52,761 nt of DNA. Origin: Bacillaceae bacterium S4-13-56. GTDB taxonomy: Bacteria > Bacillota > Bacilli > Bacillales > JAWJLM01. The position numbers and the translations under genes were made by a program. The notes below the pieces were generated by a model that saw only the letters and a list, made by a program, of their open reading frames with translations, ran no database searches and had not been told where the DNA came from. How positions within the stretch are numbered: position 1 is the first letter of the stretch; each line of letters starts with the position of its first letter. The stretch lies in the NCBI GenBank assembly GCA_040191315.1, contig JAWJLM010000033.1, positions 1-52,761 on the forward strand. Reading direction: 5' to 3'. Positions 51,988-52,761 of this stretch are shown one piece after another.

Positions 51988-52179
51988 ATGGCAAAGCCTC
52001 ATCCTAGAAAACAAAAAGATGTTCGAGAAGAAAAAGAAGTGGATGTTGACCGAATGATCAACGAGGGAATGGCTGGTGGCACAGTTAGTCATGAATATGG
52101 GCATGTGCATCTTGAACATGCAAGGGACTTACCCGATGAGCATGAACCATTTCCAACTACAGAGGAAAAAGAAGAATAA
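51988..52179 (+). CDS. Small hydrophilic conserved-looking protein
   Basis: This 63-residue protein has a basic N-terminus (AKPHPRKQKD), an acidic middle, the segment INEGMAGGTVSHEYGHVHLEHA and an acidic tail. The HEYGH sequence looks like a zinc-binding HExxH, but the protein is far too small to be a protease on its own. AAGGAGG lies before the ATG. It probably shares the transcript of the upstream YheC/D gene. I do not recognise the family. A family A repeat begins at the stop codon. Confidence 0.65.
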   Translation: MAKPHPRKQKDVREEKEVDVDRMINEGMAGGTVSHEYGHVHLEHARDLPDEHEPFPTTEEKEE

Positions 52180-52323
52180 GAAAAGCGCAAGCGCCCTTCG
52201 AAACAAGAAAAGCACTTGTTTCTGCGAAGTAGCTCTATGTAGCTTTCCTTACTCGGGGCAAAAACTTCGAAGATTACTCGATGATGCTTTTTCTTTGGAG
52301 CTAGACAAGTTTTATACTTTATC
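52178..52323 (+). repeat. Dispersed repeat family A, short form
   Basis: The copy is almost base-for-base the copy at 35601: AAGAAAAGCGCAAGCGCCC, CTTCGAAACAAGAAAAGCAC, GTAGCTCTATGTAGCTTTCC and GGAGCTAGACAAGTTTTATA. Like that copy, it begins at the stop codon of a gene. Confidence 0.88.
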
Positions 52324-52330
52324 TTGAAAT

Positions 52331-52357
52331 AAAGCCCGGAATCACCCGGGCTTTTTA
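52331..52357. terminator. Terminator between the small gene and the CsoR-type gene
   Basis: AAAGCCCGG pairs with CCGGGCTTT, with a TTT tail on the plus strand and ATTTC on the minus strand. It overlaps the stop codon of the regulator gene. Confidence 0.75.
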
Positions 52358-52630
52358 TCTGCTTTTCACAAGCATCTGTACTGCTTCTTGAATTAAATCA
52401 TCCGTTGACTCACCAGAATCGAGTTGCACACGAATACAAGTTTCTAAATTTTTTGCTACTACAAATCCAGCTGCACGATCTATAGCTGAACGAGCGGCAG
52501 ACAATTGAGTGATGACATCTTTACAATCCTTACCTTCATCCATCATTTTAATAACACCACGAATCTGTCCCTCTATACGTTTTAAACGGTTCTTCATATC
52601 CTGGGAGTACTCATTCGTTTGTGGTTGCAT
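52355..52630 (-). CDS. CsoR/CstR-family metal- or persulfide-sensing repressor
   Basis: This 91-residue all-helical DUF156 repressor has the motifs NRLKRIEGQIRGVIKMM, DCKDVITQLSAARSAIDRA and AKNLETC. By CsoR numbering the ligands are Cys36, position 61 and Cys65; here position 61 is Asn instead of the copper-binding His. Two cysteines without the His match CstR/YrkD-type persulfide sensors better than the copper repressor CsoR. No copper or sulfur genes are visible before the window ends. The start is the ATG behind GGGGGAG. Confidence 0.85.
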   Translation of the reverse strand: MQPQTNEYSQDMKNRLKRIEGQIRGVIKMMDEGKDCKDVITQLSAARSAIDRAAGFVVAKNLETCIRVQLDSGESTDDLIQEAVQMLVKSR

Positions 52631-52704
52631 AGTCTTCTCCCCCACCTTTTTTTTAATCTAAGTTTCTTACTAAGGATATGTTGATTATACAATACCTTTG
52701 ACAT

Positions 52705-52761
52705 TAAGAAAAGCGCAAACGCCTTCGATCATCGACGTAAGGCGGTGGACCTCATCGATAT
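52705..52761 (+). repeat. Dispersed repeat family A, left end of a long form
   Basis: TTAAGAAAAGCGCAAACGCC is followed by TTCGATCATCGACGTAAGGC and GTGGACCTCATCGATAT, the interior of the long form at 44389. The window ends inside it. Confidence 0.75.

Noticed and set aside
1-52761. tRNA or rRNA genes
   Set aside because: No CCA-ended cloverleaf or conserved rRNA segment was recognised on either strand.

Overview
The window reads as chromosome from an AT-rich, endospore-forming, probably halotolerant member of Bacillaceae. From memory, its gene order follows the Bacillus subtilis yhf-hem-ecs-yha-yhe region closely: yhfN, lcfB, lplJ, yhfI, yhfH, hemY-hemH-hemE, pbpF, hmoB, yhaA, ecsC-ecsB-ecsA, hit, serC, trpP, yhaH, hpr, prsA, yhaL, yhaM, yhaN, yhaO, yhaP-yhaQ, yhaR, yheA, yheB and a YheC/D gene. 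Spore-linked genes (YjcZ type, YhaL, a SASP-like gene, YheC/D) point to sporulation. A glycine-betaine importer, its local regulator and a second GbsR-type protein point to osmotic stress.

Layout. 1-4.8 kb: end of a degenerate repeat array, an M48 membrane protease, and a three-gene ABC importer of the TrpXYZ-like class. 4.8-8.8 kb: acyl-CoA ligase with a FadR-type operator, lipoate ligase, an MBL-fold hydrolase and tiny YhfH. 8.8-15.2 kb: late heme synthesis (HemE, HemH, HemY), a class A PBP and the heme monooxygenase HmoB. 15.4-18.8 kb: LiaFSR-like envelope-stress system and a ferritin-like gene behind a sigma-B-type promoter. 18.9-22.8 kb: M20 hydrolase and EcsABC. 23-26.7 kb: Hit, SerC, TrpP with a TRAP-type leader, YhaH. 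26.7-32.3 kb: an accessory block holding a 1.5-kb array of 52-bp repeats, opuA-type transporter genes and a divergent GbsR-like regulator. 32.4-43.1 kb: Hpr, a DUF3267-like membrane protein, small membrane and sporulation genes, PrsA, an apparently frameshifted yhaL, an MFS transporter, YhaM nuclease, a second GbsR paralogue, and the YhaN/YhaO SbcC/SbcD-like pair with a LexA-like box. 43.1-44.9 kb: repeat-rich tract with a decayed ECF sigma gene. 44.9-52.8 kb: YhaPQ exporter, YhzD-like protein, YhaR, YheA, YheB, YheC/D and a CsoR/CstR-type regulator.

The less ordinary content lies between genes. Four tandem arrays have unit lengths near 21 or 52 bp, and two of them are organised into six-unit higher-order repeats. 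Three dispersed hairpin-rich repeat families also occur. Family A (AAGAAAAGCGCAAGCGCC at one end, GGAGCTAGACAAATTTTATA at the other) has every copy in the same orientation and a ~360-bp highly folded long form. Family B is a hairpin repeat and family C is a ~240-bp composite. The two family C copies carry the same internal module in opposite orientations. Regulatory sites readable directly include a TRAP-type (G/U)AG run on trpP, a FadR-type box on lcfB, a LexA-type box on yhaO, a sigma-B promoter on the ferritin-like gene, and a TACAG-N6-CTGTA dyad shared by the opuA promoter and a small membrane gene.

Functions are assigned by reading motifs and by remembered family and synteny knowledge; no database search was run. 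Start codons were often moved downstream to the first codon with a good Shine-Dalgarno.
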